Of a DNA stretch of 64,000 nt, positions 34,925-48,599 are shown one piece after another (positions within the stretch are counted from its first letter, which is position 1; each line of letters opens with the position of its first letter). The notes beneath the pieces are model-generated. The model was not told where the DNA came from. It was given only the letters and a program-made list of their open reading frames with translations, and ran no database searches. The translations under genes and the position numbers were made by a program. Source of the DNA: Paraescarpia echinospica (lineage: Eukaryota > Annelida > Polychaeta > Sabellida > Siboglinidae); the NCBI GenBank assembly GCA_020002185.1, contig CM034537.1, positions 12,196,538 through 12,260,537 on the forward strand, in the 5' to 3' direction.

Positions 34925-35662
34925 AAGAACAAGAACAAGAACAAGAACAAGAACAAGAACAAGAACAAGAACAAGAACAAGAACAAGAACAAGAACAAGA
35001 ACAAGAACAAGAACAAGAACAAGAACAAGAACAAGAACAAGAACACGTACAAGAACACGTACAAGAACACGTACAAGAACACGTACAAGAACACGTACAA
35101 GAACACGTACAAGAACACGTACAAGAACACGTACAAGAACACGTACAAGAACACGTACAAGAACACGTACAAGAACACGTACAAGAACACAAGAACAAGA
35201 ACAAGAACAAGAACAAGAACAAGAACAAGAACAAGAACAAGAACAACAAGAACAAGAACAAGAACAAGAACAAGAACAAGAACAAGAACAAGAACACGTA
35301 CAAGAACACGTACAAGAACACGTACAAGAACACGTACAAGAACACGTACAAGAACACGTACAAGAACACGTACAAGAACACGTACAAGAACACGTACAAG
35401 AACACGTACAAGAACACGTACAAGAACACGTACAAGAACACGTACAAGAACACGTACAAGAACACGTACAAGAACACGTACAAGAACACGTACAAGAACA
35501 AGAACAAGAACAAGAACAAGAACAAGAACAAGAACAAGAACAAGAACTAGAACTAGAACAAGAACAAGAACAAGAACAAGAGCAAGAGCAAGAGCAAGAG
35601 CAAGAGCAAGAACAAGAACAAGAACAAAAACAAAAACAAGAACAAGAACAAAAACAAGAACA
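34925..35662. repeat. Two-level satellite: 6-bp GAACAA and 12-bp GAACACGTACAA blocks
   Basis: GAACAA blocks alternate with 12-bp GAACACGTACAA blocks. There are about 20 hexamers to 35040, about 12 dodecamers at 35041-35184, hexamers to about 35291, about 17 dodecamers to about 35495, then hexamers with CTAGAA, AGAGCA and AAAACA variants. All forward frames are open for 220-285 codons (QE, NK, RT and EHVQ repeats), because both periods are multiples of three. I do not regard any as a gene. Confidence 0.97.
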
Positions 35663-36582
35663 CGTTTACTTAGCAAGAATTCAACAAAAATCTATCGAAA
35701 TGGCCGAGCAGTGACGAGCGCAATTTTTCTTATAAAGTATAAATGACACTATTCGGTTATTTCATTGCATGACACAAATGAACCACTGACAATTGTCCCA
35801 TTGTAGTCACACTGTCATATGCCAGAACGAACTCGTTCCCGCCATTTCCGTGCTAAAGTGCCACTTCCGGTGAGCAAGTCGTTGTTTGACTCGGGTGGTA
35901 AGCTTCGCTGTGAGGACTCACGAGAGACGGTTCCTGCAGGGTAAACGATGGCCGCCCGTTGGCAACTTAATGCGTTGTTTTTCACTGCTTAACTGGTTAT
36001 TCTAAACGCAATGTCGAACGTTGTAAAATCATTAGCTTCAGTTTTTGATCTGGTGCTTAGGCGACCGCCGTGAAAATCGACAGGCGTGAACCGACAAAGA
36101 AGCCATATACCGGACCCACACCGGACACGCGCACGGAATGGTGCAAGGGCACATTTGTAAGTCACAGTGTGGTCGTAAAACCGTGATCAAAGTAGAATTG
36201 CAGTCTTTTTGTTAACCGTATAACCGGTCGTGCGGCCCACGTGTTAGTTATATTCGGCTTGATTATGGGTAGTTCGTTTATTAGGTTGAACCTTTTATTC
36301 ACAAAATTAACTCGCATCGTGGCAAGATAAATGGATGACATTTGTGTGAGGTTTGCTTTCAGACGAAGGTATACATAAAGCCACAGTGCAAGGAAATTCG
36401 GCAATTTATTTTTGAGTACCTGGTTGTCAGTATGTTCGCTATTTTATTCCAGTTTCCTTCTTCCAGGCCTGCCTGGTAAATATACACGCTCAGGTCGCAA
36501 CGTGTTTGGGAAATACAAAGTGGAACACTAGATAATGCATTAATGTACATTTAAAGTGACTTTTTCATATATATATATATAT
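35663..36582. other. Intergenic, nothing confirmed
   Basis: No gene recognised. CCCGCCATTTCC and CACTTCCGG near 35838-35875 resemble YY1 and ETS sites of TATA-less promoters, but no transcribed unit can be tied to them. Confidence 0.35.
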
Positions 36583-36672
36583 AATATTTTATTTCTATCA
36601 TATATATATATATATATATATGATAAAAATATCATATATATATATATATATATATGATAGAAATAAAATATT
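36583..36672. repeat. 90-bp near-perfect palindrome with (TA)n arms
   Basis: AATATTTTATTTCTATCA on the left is matched exactly by TGATAGAAATAAAATATT on the right. Each arm contains a (TA)n run ending TATGATA/TATCATA around a four-base AAAA centre (36626-36629). It should extrude as a cruciform or fold as a hairpin. Confidence 0.95.
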
Positions 36673-38194
36673 TTCTTAGGGTTTTAGTCACGCGAGCGTC
36701 ACTAAGCTACCGCGCCCCACAAATGTATAGTAGATCCTCTTTTCTTACGATATATGGTTGCATAGTGATGTCGGAATGGTTTGCGTTCAATGGTAGTACG
36801 GACTGCGATAAAATATTCCAGAAACAATACAATACATTATTGTACACTGATTCAGAACACTTTAGAAATAGTGTTTAATAGTGATATGAACCAAGCGTGA
36901 AAACAACTTTGTTATGTTGAAAAGTAGGTCGATATTTATAGACAGATAACAATCATTTGAACTCAACCCTAATTAGCACATTTGCACGAACGATCAAGAT
37001 GTTAACATAGCTAGAGTAGAAGCTAAATATAATAAAGCTAAATATAACATTATTTTATTATAAAGCTATCTCTATTTTATGATAATAATCACTTTTGAAC
37101 TTGGACACTTTTTAACCTACAAGTTGAACAGTTCTCGAAGATAAGTGTTTAGAACATACCACACCGGCGAATCATACAGGCATTCCATAAAATACACCTG
37201 ATAAACTATAGTTAATTGCAACTATTTATCCAAAACCATTTCCATGTTACAACTCCTTTTGGTTTAACTGGATAGACTGGTATTTAATGGCTGTACCAAT
37301 ACGTTACAAAATAGCGATAATCCATTGTAGTACTAAATAATACGTTATTAACCAATTCGGTGGGAGGGAGCATCAATAATTGGCAATACACTGATCATGT
37401 GTACGATCAAAACTCAAGTTAATTTTACCGATGCATGTTAAACGGTAGGTGTTATAAATTTCAATATATTCTCCCATCCTGTTTCTAGGCAACCAATTAT
37501 ACACCTCCTGTCTCGATGACGTAATCACCGAGTGGGTTGCATAACGTGCTGATACGTTACACCCCTAACAGCCCCCTAATGACACGTGCTTTGTTCTAGG
37601 AAGCCGGTGATGTTGACATAATGTCACGCGGACTTAAATTCCCGTACCGAGTCCCGTTAGCGCCGTTAATTTGCACCCTTGTGAAATCCGCCTCCAGTAC
37701 CTATAAAATTGGCTCGAGATGAAGATGTGTTTATAATTAAAATGAAAGCAATTAGCGTCGTTACTGTAATTGCGAATTACGTACTTTTCCCGCGCAGTCC
37801 AAAGTGATATACAACGTGCGTTAACTATCTGTTGGCGTGGCTTAAAACAGATGTTCCTGGTTGATTGTATGAACACAGTTAATATGCAGGTTGCTGGACG
37901 TTTGCGTTAGGGAATTGTTAATGCATGCGCGCAGAAATGTATTGCATTGGGTGTGGTTAATAAGAAAACAACAGAAATATGACACCAAGGAAATGTAGCT
38001 GGTTCTAACACAAATGTAGTAATGTAGAGTTACATTTTATTTTAGTGCCAAGGCCAATTGCCGAACTGATACTTAGCGTTCAACCCAATGAATTTATCGG
38101 TCACATCGTTTTTGAGAATGCAAAACCTGACAATATCAGCACAGAAACACGTGCGTGATCCTTTCGCGATTCTGGGAAAAGTATTAAATAAGCT
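36673..38194. other. Intergenic; candidate regulatory block at 37490-37720
   Basis: No gene recognised. The 37490-37720 block stands out from AT-rich flanks, with CpG-bearing motifs such as ATGACGTAAT, CACGTG, AACGTG and GCCGTTAATTTG, and could be a conserved non-coding element. Confidence 0.3.
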
Positions 38195-38500
<306 letters not shown>

Positions 38501-39659
38501 AGCTAGCTGGGTCGTGTTCAGAGTTTGCGCCTCGCACGCGACATTACTTTTTGCCTTGGATGTCGATTTTACCGTTCAAAGTGACGTCGTGCTAGCGCTG
38601 CGACTCGCGCCGCGCTAGCGCGTCTCTAAAATGGCTGCCATAGTTGGTTTAGGTTTTGAAGAGGATTATTTGTTAATGGGATGACAAGTTGAGCTTTTAA
38701 CAAAATAAATATGTTCCTAATCATTAGCCTAATGGTAGGGGTGGCAGCATTTCAGTCGAAAAACACATTGAAAATCAGTTGCATCAAACGCACAACGTTT
38801 ACTTTCAACAGAGCCATTTTGAATGCGGCGAACGTCGCGGTACGTAAAATTTAACCGTCCGATATCCGGCCGCGAACCTGGATGGTTCGCAACGTCGGGG
38901 CGTGAACTCTAATTGCGGCACAGGTCACAAAACAACATTTAAACGTTATCGAATGTGTCCTTGGTGTGATTCGTCTTTGGGACTTCCGATATCGCTTAAT
39001 CACATGCTGCCGAAAAGTACCAACCATTTCTGCGCCTCAATGCTGAAGATCGACATTTTTATCGCTCATAAAAGCACGAGGTTGTCTTTCAGTGAGCCAT
39101 TCTTCTTTCATACCCTTATAATGTTGCAGTCTTGGAGATTCTCCTCCAAAGCAGCTTTATCATATCCATATGACTGCGACAACTTCGAGAACGTTAGGCT
39201 GAGTGGTAAGCTTGCAAAGAAGCAGCAAAGTCGGCAAACCGACCACTGAAGGTGGTACACACGCCGTCTAGCACACCGACAAACACCGGGTTGGCACCTT
39301 CGATACGCGCAACATATTATCTTGTGAGCTTAACACTTGAAATGTAGAAAGATCGTCATGAATTTCGAAGGGCGACAGCTTTATGTCGAAACATTATTTG
39401 GTTTCGTACACGTTGCTAATCAGCGTTTGTCTTCTCTGAAGCAGCATATTCAAATGTCCGAAAATGAATGTCAGAACGCAACGCTGAACTCTAAACTCAG
39501 TTTCTTCCACCTGAGCAAACGGCCCGCCAATTCCATGGAGAAAACTCACAAAACTGACATAGGCCTATATCTCGCCAGAACCCCCCATCACTCAGCCAAC
39601 GGACACTGTCGTATGATAGAACTCGACCAACATTTTGTTGCTCTTGAAAATTTTCCAGT
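38501..39659. other. Intergenic; two unrecognised open frames
   Basis: Plus-strand frames at 38902-39249 and 39337-39735 have fairly balanced composition and lie upstream of a hAT-like terminus, so they could be wreckage of its transposase region. No motif is recognisable, so I do not call them genes. Confidence 0.3.
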
Positions 39660-39747
39660 TCTTAGCTCGGGCCTCGCGGGCCAGCTGGAAACCGTCTTCG
39701 GGCCAAACTTGGCCCGCGGGTTTGCGGGACGCTGACCTAGTGGAAGA
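39660..39747 (+). mobile_element. Possible hAT 3' terminus
   Basis: CTCGCGGGCC and TTGGCCCGCGGG strings lead into GCTGACCTAGTG. Repeated GGCCCGCGGG words followed by a GCTGACCNCTG-type end are characteristic of Charlie-like hAT termini. I found no convincing opposite end; TAGGGGTGGCAGC near 38732 is a weak candidate. Confidence 0.35.
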
Positions 39748-42445
39748 TGGTCGTGGAGGATACCTGGGGACAAGTTAATGAACACTGTTATGAGCGCATA
39801 AGTCCGACTTTGATCTTTAAATCGACTGTGATACGGCGGCGGCTTTTTACATTTTGAAAAAACTCCTGAAATGTAACGACATATTCTGCTAAACGATAGA
39901 TGTTTCGTGTGAGCTCATTCTCTTGGCGAGATAGTCCCCCGGTTACATTCATGTTAACAGTGTTATGATTCCAATATAATGAATGCATGAATTAGTCGGC
40001 ATGTTGAATGCATTCACCAGCACGACTGCACTGTTCGCTACTTACAGTATGATTTGTGTTTTGTCTGTAGCTTATTGTATTGTTTCTTTGTGAATATATT
40101 AATAATGTAAAGAAATATGTAGACGTGTTTTATTTTCATTAACACAACAATGCGCATATGTGCAGATGTATATATGTGTTCAATAGCTTGTATTCGGCAA
40201 TGGATTACTTGTGCATGTCCAGTAATTATATGTTAGTGCGAACAACCCATACTATTAATCTATATGTTTTCTCTCCAGTTTTTATTAGTATCAGCCGGAT
40301 TTTGCTAGCATTTATATGACTAAAATACTATGGAATAGCGTTGATTTAATGTATTTTTATAGTTGGTGGTGTTGTGAATATTGGTTTGGATTGTAGTGTA
40401 ACGGTTCGTTCTACCGTTGTAAAGGAATGTATTCACTTTTGTTGCGTCACCTTATTTTTGTTTTTATGTTTTCTGTATGTAATTTTTAATTGCCCACTTG
40501 TTCCGACGCATTTAAAGTTCTAAGTGACATCGACCCCTTCATTTTCACCCACTTTATTCCCGCAATGGCATTAAATCGCTGGCGCGAAGGCGATTACAAT
40601 CTTTTCTCCAACAGAAGAAAGACCTGCTTTATCGGCAATAGATTCCGGCCGCCGAAGTGATGACATCTGGACAATGGCTCTCACAGGCACTTTCGGACAG
40701 ACTGACCGGAGTCTGGAGAGCAATTAGACAAGAGTCGTTCATGAGTGGACGGTGAGCGGGCTGCGGCTGAGACACTGCCACGCGTCGACACGCGCCGCTG
40801 GTTTCGCGGCTTCACACCATCGGAGTCAACCGCACGTGACGAGCTGGCACAGGTGTTACTGTCCTGTGGTAACGGCCAGTCATCAGCATCTGTGGCGTGT
40901 TGGGTTCCTTGAGCGATGCTGGCCACCTTCACACAAACAACGGAAGTGTCTGCTTAATGGGATAACGCCAAAATTAATGAAAATATCCGGCGTTCCCGAC
41001 TACTGGCACGCCATTATGCCCGGGGCCGTCAACCGATTGTTCGGTCGTGTGCTATTATACGCCAGCGATGCATTCTCATAATGAGGGTTGTACAGGGCGA
41101 AGCGGACAGGTGTCACAGATGCGCGCAGACAACGCTGTCACGCAGTGACACGCATTTAGCTCCCAGTTTAGGGAGATAAATATTTGATTTCCACGATAAG
41201 CCATTTGTAAAACGCAGATCGCCTACAAAAGCAGTGATGTTATCCGAAGCGTTTATCAAACAGGTGCATGCATGTGTAGTTAAAAACAGTTGGCACGTTT
41301 TTCAAATTGAAATCAGCTTGGGTGGGTGGGTGCGGGGGTCCCGGGAGGTGCGTGGGGTCTAATGCACGGTGGTGCGTGGGGTCCCGGGTGCGTTTGTCTG
41401 TTCACATACCCGATTAATAACAAATTTGGCTTCAAGTCATAGGATGCTTTGAAATAAAATCCCAGGAAAACATGTGAAGGAAAGAAGTCACACTTGATAG
41501 AAAATGAAATACGAGTGTTTTGTAGAACAAATAGGCACAGTTACAGTTGGAAAGTAAATATACACTTTGCGGCAATAAGGATTAAAATTATGGGGAATTT
41601 TGTCATAGATGCAACATAGAGAGTAAATAAAGATTAGTTAAATAACATGTAGTTGAAACGAATTTTAACTAATAACATTAATTTTATTCCAGTTTAAGTA
41701 AGAATGACTGCGTTCGCAGTATTAAAACAGTTGTCAAAGAATCACGAAGTCCGCAAATTATACAGAACATTATACCGTAAACTAAACAAATAAGTAACGT
41801 TTGATTGACTTAATGACATTTGCAACATCTTGAACTGGTGTTTCGTATGATGCGATCGTATGTTTATCTTAAAACGAAATCAAAGGAACACGTAATCGAG
41901 GCACGAGATCTGAAAACCGCTTCAATGCGGGCGTCTGTTGAATTTAAATCACATTCAGAGTCAAACGTTCTCATCTTACACATCTTTCAATATGTACATC
42001 TGACTGGGAGGATGATATTTCTCATTTACAGCTATAAGTATTAGACATATTGTGTACAGCTGTGGGAGCTCCCGGGTCCCTGTCCCCCATGCGGTTGACA
42101 TCAGTCAGATTGCCCGAAGGGCAGACGGTCGCTTAGTCAAACCGCAGATGCAGTGAAAATAACATACCTGGTTGTCAATGTATATTACTTAAGCTTTCTA
42201 ATTTCGTACAACAGACTTAATAGAGCATTCAATCTATATACACTTCTTGTCAATTGCATTTTCTATTTCCCCAGATATTCAAGGTTCTTTGTTGCACTGT
42301 GCAGCGCGCAGAACAGTGTGGTAATAACGACATGTGTGTAGAGTTGTCCATCATAGTAGTGTACAAAGTGACCCCCTGTAGTTCTCACAGCAATTCTACC
42401 CTGAAGAATGCAACGTTGGATGTAAATTTGTACCATTAATGTTTA
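39748..42445. other. Intergenic; CpG-richer patch at 40670-40900
   Basis: No supported gene. Open frames on both strands at 40681-41081 overlap and lie in CpG-rich DNA, as expected by chance there. Confidence 0.4.
41320..41338 (+). other. Canonical G-quadruplex motif
   Basis: GGGTGGGTGGGTGCGGGGG has four G-runs and loops of 1, 1 and 3 bases. G-rich DNA continues to about 41390. Confidence 0.75.
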
Positions 42446-42905
42446 ATAAGATTTAACAAGAATTAACTCCATATGGGAAGTGGACATGGAAGTCTTTTGT
42501 CAAACTTTATTTTTGTATATGTGTATCCTGCCCTTCCGAGGTGGGCATGTGTATCGGTTTTTATTAAACAATTCACCAGCACCTAGACAGTCAGCAGGCG
42601 GTCTGTTCCATTCATTTATAACCCTCTGTGAGAGTTAATACTTCCTGCATGATATCTAATCTACACTGTTCCTTCACTAATGTCACTTCGTGTCCTCTAG
42701 TTATTTTATCTTTCTTAACTGAGAAACATCATTCTATCAACATTTTCATAACCATTCAATGTTTAAAAAAACGTATATCTGGTCTCGTTTCAATCTCGTG
42801 GTGTCTAATATTGTCAAGCCACACTCTTTTAGGCGTAATTCATATGAAAAGTTTCGCAGTTCTGGAATAATTAGTTGTTCGTCTCTGTCCACAATGTGGC
42901 CTCCT
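42446..42905 (-). mobile_element. 5'-truncated CR1-like LINE, copy 2
   Basis: This matches the 3' part of the element at 48600-50838 in the same minus orientation. Shared strings include TCTGTTCCATTCATT, AATGTMACTTCGTGTCCTCT and TCATAACCATTCAAT. It encodes remains of the same C-terminal VNEWNR..ADC..GA segment, with indels. The element's end carries the same GATTTAACAAG word. It is more decayed than copy 1 and begins near the RVQRRAT region. Confidence 0.85.
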
Positions 42906-45900
42906 GAGTCATAACTATTGCTAATTATTTATTTGCCTAAAATAAAGATGATTTGGAGGTGTTTAGCCGTGCTGAAAAGCCTCGCTGGCCAAAACCGCCA
43001 TGGCTGAGTGCTTGCGACTGGCCATGGCGCCCTATAGTTTAACATGGAGCGAGGTATTGTGGCACGACGGGGTTTTCTGGCAAGCAACACCGGCACTCTG
43101 TCCATTCGACCACCGCGCCCTACCTGCTGCTATTGCTATGTTGGTTTGCATCTATGTATTAGGTTGTATAATAAAATTATGGGATGCACCTTCGCTTGCA
43201 TGGAACGATGTTCCTCAAAGTTGAAGTTTTATCTCAACACTAGCGGAAACCAAATTGGCAAAACACGATCGTTTTAATTGCTCTCCAAGCCAGACTGCGG
43301 TCAGTCAGTCCGAAAGTGGCCGGTGGGTGTCATTGTCCAGATGTCGACACTTAAGCAGGCGTCACTAAAACCGTCCTTACTCATGGCGTAGACACGATTA
43401 TAATGAGCGTCTCAATGCCAGTTTAAGGCTGTTAGTGGGTAAAGAGCCTGACGCTGAAGGGGTAACAGTAATATAGAACTAGAATACGTCAACTTAGCAA
43501 ATTTATACCATAGCTTAGCGTTGGTCATTTACAGACGCACGATTAGAGAACGCATACAAGGTTATTCGTCTATATATTCTGGTACTGTTACTGAACAAAT
43601 TCAAAATTATTATAAACCCCACTTTGTTTAAAGGGAAACAAACGACTCGTTGAAGCCAGTGCATCTAAAAGACTTATACTAAAAACTATCGATTTGCAAC
43701 TACAATCAAGAATAGATTATGTACTAGTTTACTATACAACCTGGCTGAACACACGGAATTTAAAGTGCACGGACAGTTCCATTGTAACTGTGATAAACAA
43801 CCGAACATCACGAAGTTGTACTCTCTCTAGTTCGCTGGTCGCTGAACTGGGAACACCTAGTCCAACTGGTGTCGCTCGGTAACCAAACTATTTCTGCGAA
43901 CCGTTGTATAACGATTTTAATGTTATTATGTCAGCTAAACGCGACACTTTAAGTTATGCAAATAGTTTTAATGTACATTGTGAAAAACCTGTATCCACGG
44001 ATGAAGTAGTGCTTGGCTACATCTGTATAGTTCAATATGTCAGTGTTTATCTTGTTCACCGGGTGTACCTTTGGCACAACGTCCAGTAGCATATTGTGCG
44101 TGGGAAAAGTGCAAGCATGCCTTGTGTATGTGCATGTTTTCTGATACCGGAAAAGGATCTGCGGTATCTGTGTCTGTCAAATCATATTGTAACTAATTAT
44201 GGATGTCCCACGCATAACGTTAGACTCTCGTACATTTCACAAGGTCTGCAACTACTTGTCGCAGATGTCCAGGTCTCATAGTTGTCTTCATTCTGCCAAT
44301 GAAGATTTTCAGCGGTACATTTTCGTGCATAACATAATTCTAGATTCGATAGTGCGTTGAGTGTTGCATTCCTTTTGACTCTGTGGTGTAGGATCTCTGT
44401 TTAGGTGCAATGTTTGTGCTTCCATAGCAAAGAAATATTCGCAGTTGCCCTGCGTTTGTTCCCAATACCGCATGTCCAACATGTATCGACCATTGTTCGT
44501 TTGGAACATTGCATTTTCGACTTGTCGCGTGAGTAGTGGAACTTGTCTTCACTCGCTTGTCTCACACCGTTTGTTCTTATGTCTACAATACATAACATTG
44601 AACAATGTTGACAAGAGTATAACCCCGTTGACATATACCTGTGGTTTGTAAATATGCGTCCACAACCGTTATGTTCATAGTTTTTCACCTGTGGCTAAAT
44701 CTGGCACAGTGTAAAGTTAGAAACAACAAACCACAAGTTTACATTGGTGCCATCTGATGGGTTGATCACCACTCAGTTGTCTCAGGTAGAAGAACGACCC
44801 TCTACACAAGAATATAATATCAACAAAATGTAAATAGATAACTCTAAATAAATACCGTTGTGTTGTCTGAAATACTAATTGGTACATCGGTGTTCAACGG
44901 TCAAAGGAAGGGAATTGATAAAGAAAGACGCGAGCGGACATCAGTATCTCAGAAGAGATGCATTCACAATGATACCCAGTTAGCCTATTAATATATGGGT
45001 GTGCATGCACGGTATTGTCAATGTTGACATTGTAACCCTCGTATGGAGGAAGTTTGGGAAAGTTTTATTGAGTGGGGGATGGGGATATAGGGTGAAGTAA
45101 AGGGTGAGTGGAAGTGCGTGATGTCCAGATGGTGCAAATACACTCGTGGTCAGTCGTGGTCAGTCGTGCGTCTGACACTAATGACGTCACTCAGTCGAGA
45201 GTTTGTGCATCGTTGCGCATGACAGCTGCGCGCTGGACACGCTGTTTGACCATTGGCCGGAATAATTAGGTACGGAGTCTGCGTGAGCGCGTGGACACGT
45301 CTGGTCTGCCACTCTCGTGTCAATGGGCATTATATTTGATGTTGAATAGTGTCGGTTGTCATCAGCTATATGACGATTTAAATGCGTAGAGACTCAGCCT
45401 CGGCGTCAGGTGTTCTGACACGCATGCATGCAGGTTCTTTGCGCATGCGGCAGGTGCACGTGCGTACATCTGTGCATGAGCGGCCAAATCATTATTATGT
45501 TGTTATCTTACTGTTGTTATCTCATACGTCAGGTATTGTAACTATAATAGTATTCTACACTGTTAATACAATTCGTATTTCATAACTTCAATTAAGTTTC
45601 AGGTTTTATGTATTAGATAAATCCGTATTTTCATATGTGTTTTGTTGTCCGTGCGACAGCTCGTGCATGTAGACATACATGCGTGTGCACGTGTGCTTGT
45701 CAGCGTATATACCTATAGGTGGTCACCAAAGCCTTTGCTTTTGAAAAGTACAATCACCTAGATATGATCAGTAGGCCTACCAATAGGCCGTGCACACGTG
45801 GCGTTCTAGGGATGAAGAAAACAGGCCAAGTGCTATCCATGTTTCACTATCTGAACGTTAAACACTGGACGAACGTGTAATTACTCGAATCTGTCCCCGT

Positions 45901-47759
45901 CAGAGAACACAATATTTTTTACAGAAAGCAAGCAGAGAAATTTCACAAAAAGAAAACGTACATGAAAGCCAAAGGACCGAAGTAAGTATTGGCATAATTA
46001 TCGAGATACGTTCAACAATAGTGTGACTTATTAGTTCACTGATGTTTACATCGGTGATAAGGTCTAAATATTAACAATTGGAACAACTTCTACGATGAAG
46101 ATTTGCAATCCTTTTCAAGGTACTAAAACACCGACATCGCGACTTTTGATCCTTTTCACTTTGTGACTTTGTGCACCGTGTCTGCAGATATATTATCTTA
46201 TGGCATTTTGTAGGCGGACAATTTGTCATGGGTTTGTAGTTTCTATAGCTGAAGATGCGAAAGTTGTTGTTCTTTATCTTCGGTGTGTGTCCTCGGCCCG
46301 CAAACATCCACTGTGCCGTCGCTATCTGTCGCTATCTGCGCTCGCATCGCCGCCTGTGGCATCCGCCCTAAATGCACAATTATATTTATCAGTCGGGTAT
46401 CAGGACGGGAGACACATTTAATTTGCAGACATCAACTAATTAAATCGCAACTATCCCGGGACAGCTCGGCCATAATTGCTATAAATTCGTGCGGCTTCCC
46501 GGCGTCGGCTACACCTGTCGCGGGGCGCTATTCTTCCCGCCCCTCCACGCCCGGACACAGACGCCAATATCCACTGACCCCCGCACCCTCGAGTGCCCCC
46601 AAATACCCCACTGACACGGGCTGAATGGTCGTTGGAGGCATAAATGCCCGCACACGTGCGTCCCCCGAGTCCCGTGGCGTCGCGTGCCGGTGCAGCCTCG
46701 TGTGACGAGGCAGTCACGCGGAACGGACGCCGGCAGGGCTTCGCGAGATGGGAACAAGTGCTTCACGCTTGGCGAGAACATGTTGCTTTATTCTACCCCC
46801 GAGAACGAATGTATTCCCGATGGGATATACACACGAATGCGCTCCGAAATAGTGTATATTGTGAAAGGGAACGGATTTTAGTTATACGAACAGAACACAA
46901 TTGATTTGTGAAAATATACAAAGTTAACAAAACACATTCCCAATATACGTTTATATAAATACTGGAAAATGGCTTCATCCAACAGTTTGACATTATTAGA
47001 CTTGTGTATTTAGTGTATTTATTGTTGTGCAGAATATGCGATTTTGTTTAAATTTAATTAGTAAAAATGTCGTTGTAACTATAAGCTAATTATTCGTTTG
47101 TATTACCAAGAAATCTCACGTCGACACGTGCATATATAAACTTGTGAACTTGTTGCAATCGTGTCGACTTATGAAGGTGTAATAACATCAGTTGTCAATT
47201 TGCTGGCTGCAGAATTCCATGGCACGTAATTCGTTTGCACCAAGGTCGATCAGGACACTAAAATGATTACGCGCAACTAAAGTCGTCCAGATGTTAGTGA
47301 CGCTGTCAGCGCGCCGTTCTGACATTGATTTACGCCTTTCGTGACATGACAGGGTCATATCACAATCAAGTGTAAAGATGTTTAGTTCGACTGCGTCCGC
47401 AGTAATTCGTCGCACTATACACAAGCGAAATCGTGAGAGATGTTCGGACCACATCGTCGTTACTCAGCGACATCATTAATCAACTTCGGCTGTCTTCGGG
47501 TGACACGCTGCAGCATTTGATGTACAAAACGCCATTCATGGTGCGGGCACTTGTCGCAGATGTAGACACAAATAATATATTTAGGCATTGTGTGCGCCAG
47601 GTAGGCTGTGGGCGCCGATGCAGAAGAGATCGCAGTGATCGGATAGAATAGAAGCGCAGTGGAGATAGTTTTGTCGGTTGGTTGTTGCAAAAAGACGGGC
47701 GTTCAAATGGACATATGTTGATGGTTTCAAACTGTCACCGCGATTGTGGCCTGTGTCAT
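42906..47759. other. Intergenic, no supported gene
   Basis: Several short frames on both strands (for example 44401-44688 minus and 46283-46624 plus) show no domain, splice site or conserved motif. CpG-richer patches lie at about 45130-45480 and 46440-46760. Confidence 0.4.
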
Positions 47760-47975
47760 TTTGTTTTTATTCATCTTCTTCTTCTCGACATTTATCCCTT
47801 GATGGATGGAAACCACATCACACATTCTGTTCCACCCTTTTGATGACACTTCTCCAATTACTCCGATCTTTTGCTGTTGTCTCCCAATCTCGGTTTGTCA
47901 TTTCTGTCCGTGTAAAAATTCTCTTAACACTGTCTCATCAACTACAATTTTGGATTTCCTCTTTCCCTTCTACCA
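47760..47975 (-). pseudogene. LINE reverse-transcriptase C-terminal remnant (second family)
   Basis: The minus strand reads KRIFTRTEMTNRDWETTAKD then RSNWRSVIKRVEQNV and a stop at 47818-47820. Upstream, in another frame, it reads RGNPKL. The order RG.PKL .. W..TA.DR..WR is the typical C-terminus of RTE/L1-like LINE proteins. Frame breaks between the pieces and an in-frame stop show decay. It is followed on its 3' side by a short GAAGAAGAAG/AATAAAAAC tail. Confidence 0.6.
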
Positions 47976-48087
47976 CTCTTTTCCATTATGTTTTTTGTTA
48001 AACTGTCCTAATTCATTCTCCACACCTGTCTGTTTCCAACTATATCTTCAGTGTTTTTTCATTGTGACATCTCTTCTCAAACCTTCT
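47976..48087. other. Upstream part of the LINE remnant or unassigned DNA
   Basis: This is probably more of the same decayed LINE, without readable motifs. Confidence 0.3.
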
Positions 48088-48174
48088 TTCGTGGAGGGAG
48101 GGAGGGAGGGAGGGAGGAAGGGGGAGGGAGGGAGGGATATATATATATAGAGAGAGAGAGAGGGGGAGGGAGAG

Positions 48175-48218
<44 letters not shown>

Positions 48219-48329
48219 GAGAAAAAATGGGAGGGAGAGAAACAGAGAGAGAGAGACAGAGAGGGGGTGAGATAGATAGAAAGAGAGAGGGAGGGAGAAA
48301 GAAAGAGAGAGGGATATATAGATAGAGAG

Positions 48330-48395
<66 letters not shown>

Positions 48396-48440
48396 GAGAG
48401 AGTGGGAGAGGGATAGAGAGAGGGGATAGCGAGCGGGGTA
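48088..48440. repeat. (GGGA)n/(GA)n polypurine satellite
   Basis: GGGAGGGAGGGAGG tetramers are followed by (GA)n with GATAGATA and GGGG interruptions. The plus strand is almost purely purine. Leu/Ser/Pro frames on the minus strand are artefacts. Confidence 0.95.
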
Positions 48441-48599
48441 GACATAGGGAACGGTGAGAAATGAGTGACCGTGGACGCAAACACTAATTAATACACCTAG
48501 ACGTATGTCAATGACACCGTATCGTCAACACTGGCGGCATGTAGCGGAGGTTTCACGTGTAAAGACAAGAAGGACGAGCCCGACAGGAATTCATATATA
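48441..48599. other. Short intergenic gap
   Basis: Nothing recognised. Confidence 0.4.

Noticed and set aside
34879..35746. 220-285-codon QE/NK/RT-rich frames
   Set aside because: The 6/12-bp satellite is open in every frame; none has non-repetitive protein sequence.
44401..44688. Minus-strand frame with Cys/His spacing suggesting a zinc finger
   Set aside because: The spacing does not fit C2H2 or other standard fingers, and no linked exon or start context is seen.
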